A stretch of 53,512 nucleotides of DNA from Chloromonas sp. AAM2 (taxonomy: Eukaryota; Chlorophyta; Chlorophyceae; Chlamydomonadales; Chlamydomonadaceae). The stretch covers positions 235 to 53,746 of the forward strand of contig QAXH01004159.1 in assembly GCA_004335635.1 (NCBI GenBank). Reading direction: 5' to 3'. A program made the position numbers and the translations under genes. Shown one piece after another: positions 53,371-53,512 of the stretch. Position 1 is the stretch's first letter. Every line of letters starts with the position of its first letter. The notes under the pieces are model-generated. The model worked only from the letters and a program-made list of their open reading frames with translations, searched no databases and was not told the DNA's origin.

Positions 53371-53482
53371 GTAACCAGCTGTGGGGAAGGTCTGCGAAGG
53401 TTCACCCTTCTAGCTTCAACTGGTTATATACACCTCTCTGGAGAGAGAGACGTATTACAGTGGCTCCATCCAAAGAACTCGG
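53371..53482 (-). repeat. Right arm of the window-spanning inverted repeat
   Basis: Inverted partner of 1-111. Thirty bases of unrelated sequence follow it, so its outer edge (TCCAAAGAACTCGG) is visible here. Homology ends inward at GTAACCAGC. Confidence 0.85.
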
Positions 53483-53512
53483 ACAGCCACCATAGGCAGT
53501 GTGGCTGGCTGT

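Overview
The window reads as nuclear DNA of a chlorophyte green alga, probably volvocalean (Haematococcus-like; a guess from style, not a database result). Coding sequence is cut into many short exons by TG/CA-rich introns. The gene set includes a nucleus-encoded plastid-division MinE and a chlorophyll-catabolism-type Rieske oxygenase. CAG/polyQ tracts and TGTAA poly(A)-type signals are present. I rebuilt ten gene models by hand from splice sites, reading frame and protein family; nearly every junction keeps the frame.

Layout: (1) 1198-5875, minus: pheophorbide-a-oxygenase-like Rieske protein, 10 exons. (2) 7139-13214, minus: flavin-containing monooxygenase, 13 exons seen, first exon not found. 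(3) 13833-17848, minus: Trm11/TRMT11 tRNA guanosine-10 methyltransferase, 10 exons. It is divergent, over 253 bp, from (4) 18102-20875, plus: AAR2 U5 snRNP assembly factor, 6 exons. (5) 20876-24307: gene-free, with an inverted pair of decayed Copia-like fragments and a short assembly gap. (6) 24308-33594, plus: a 2,214-residue protein of unknown function that looks like an alpha-helical solenoid, 11 exons. (7) 35108-37456 and 38806-41746, minus: two tandem WDR82/Swd2 paralogues with the same exon plan. The second is divergent, over 352 bp, from (8) 42099-43596, plus: MinE. (9) 44603-45907, plus: a small four-cysteine protein, unrecognised. (10) 48325-52114, minus: cytosolic HSP70 ending in EEVD, 12 exons, with a perfect three-unit heat-shock element upstream.

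These are ordinary housekeeping and plastid genes, not an operon or defence island, and I see no convincing new multi-gene system. The unusual content is structural. The window is bounded by a 111-bp inverted repeat about 53 kb apart. The WDR82 paralogues are nearly identical only in their last exons, while the intron between those exons has diverged. A minisatellite in the FMO gene has copied a 5' splice site about seven times. A short motif family recurs nine times. One intron uses a GC donor.
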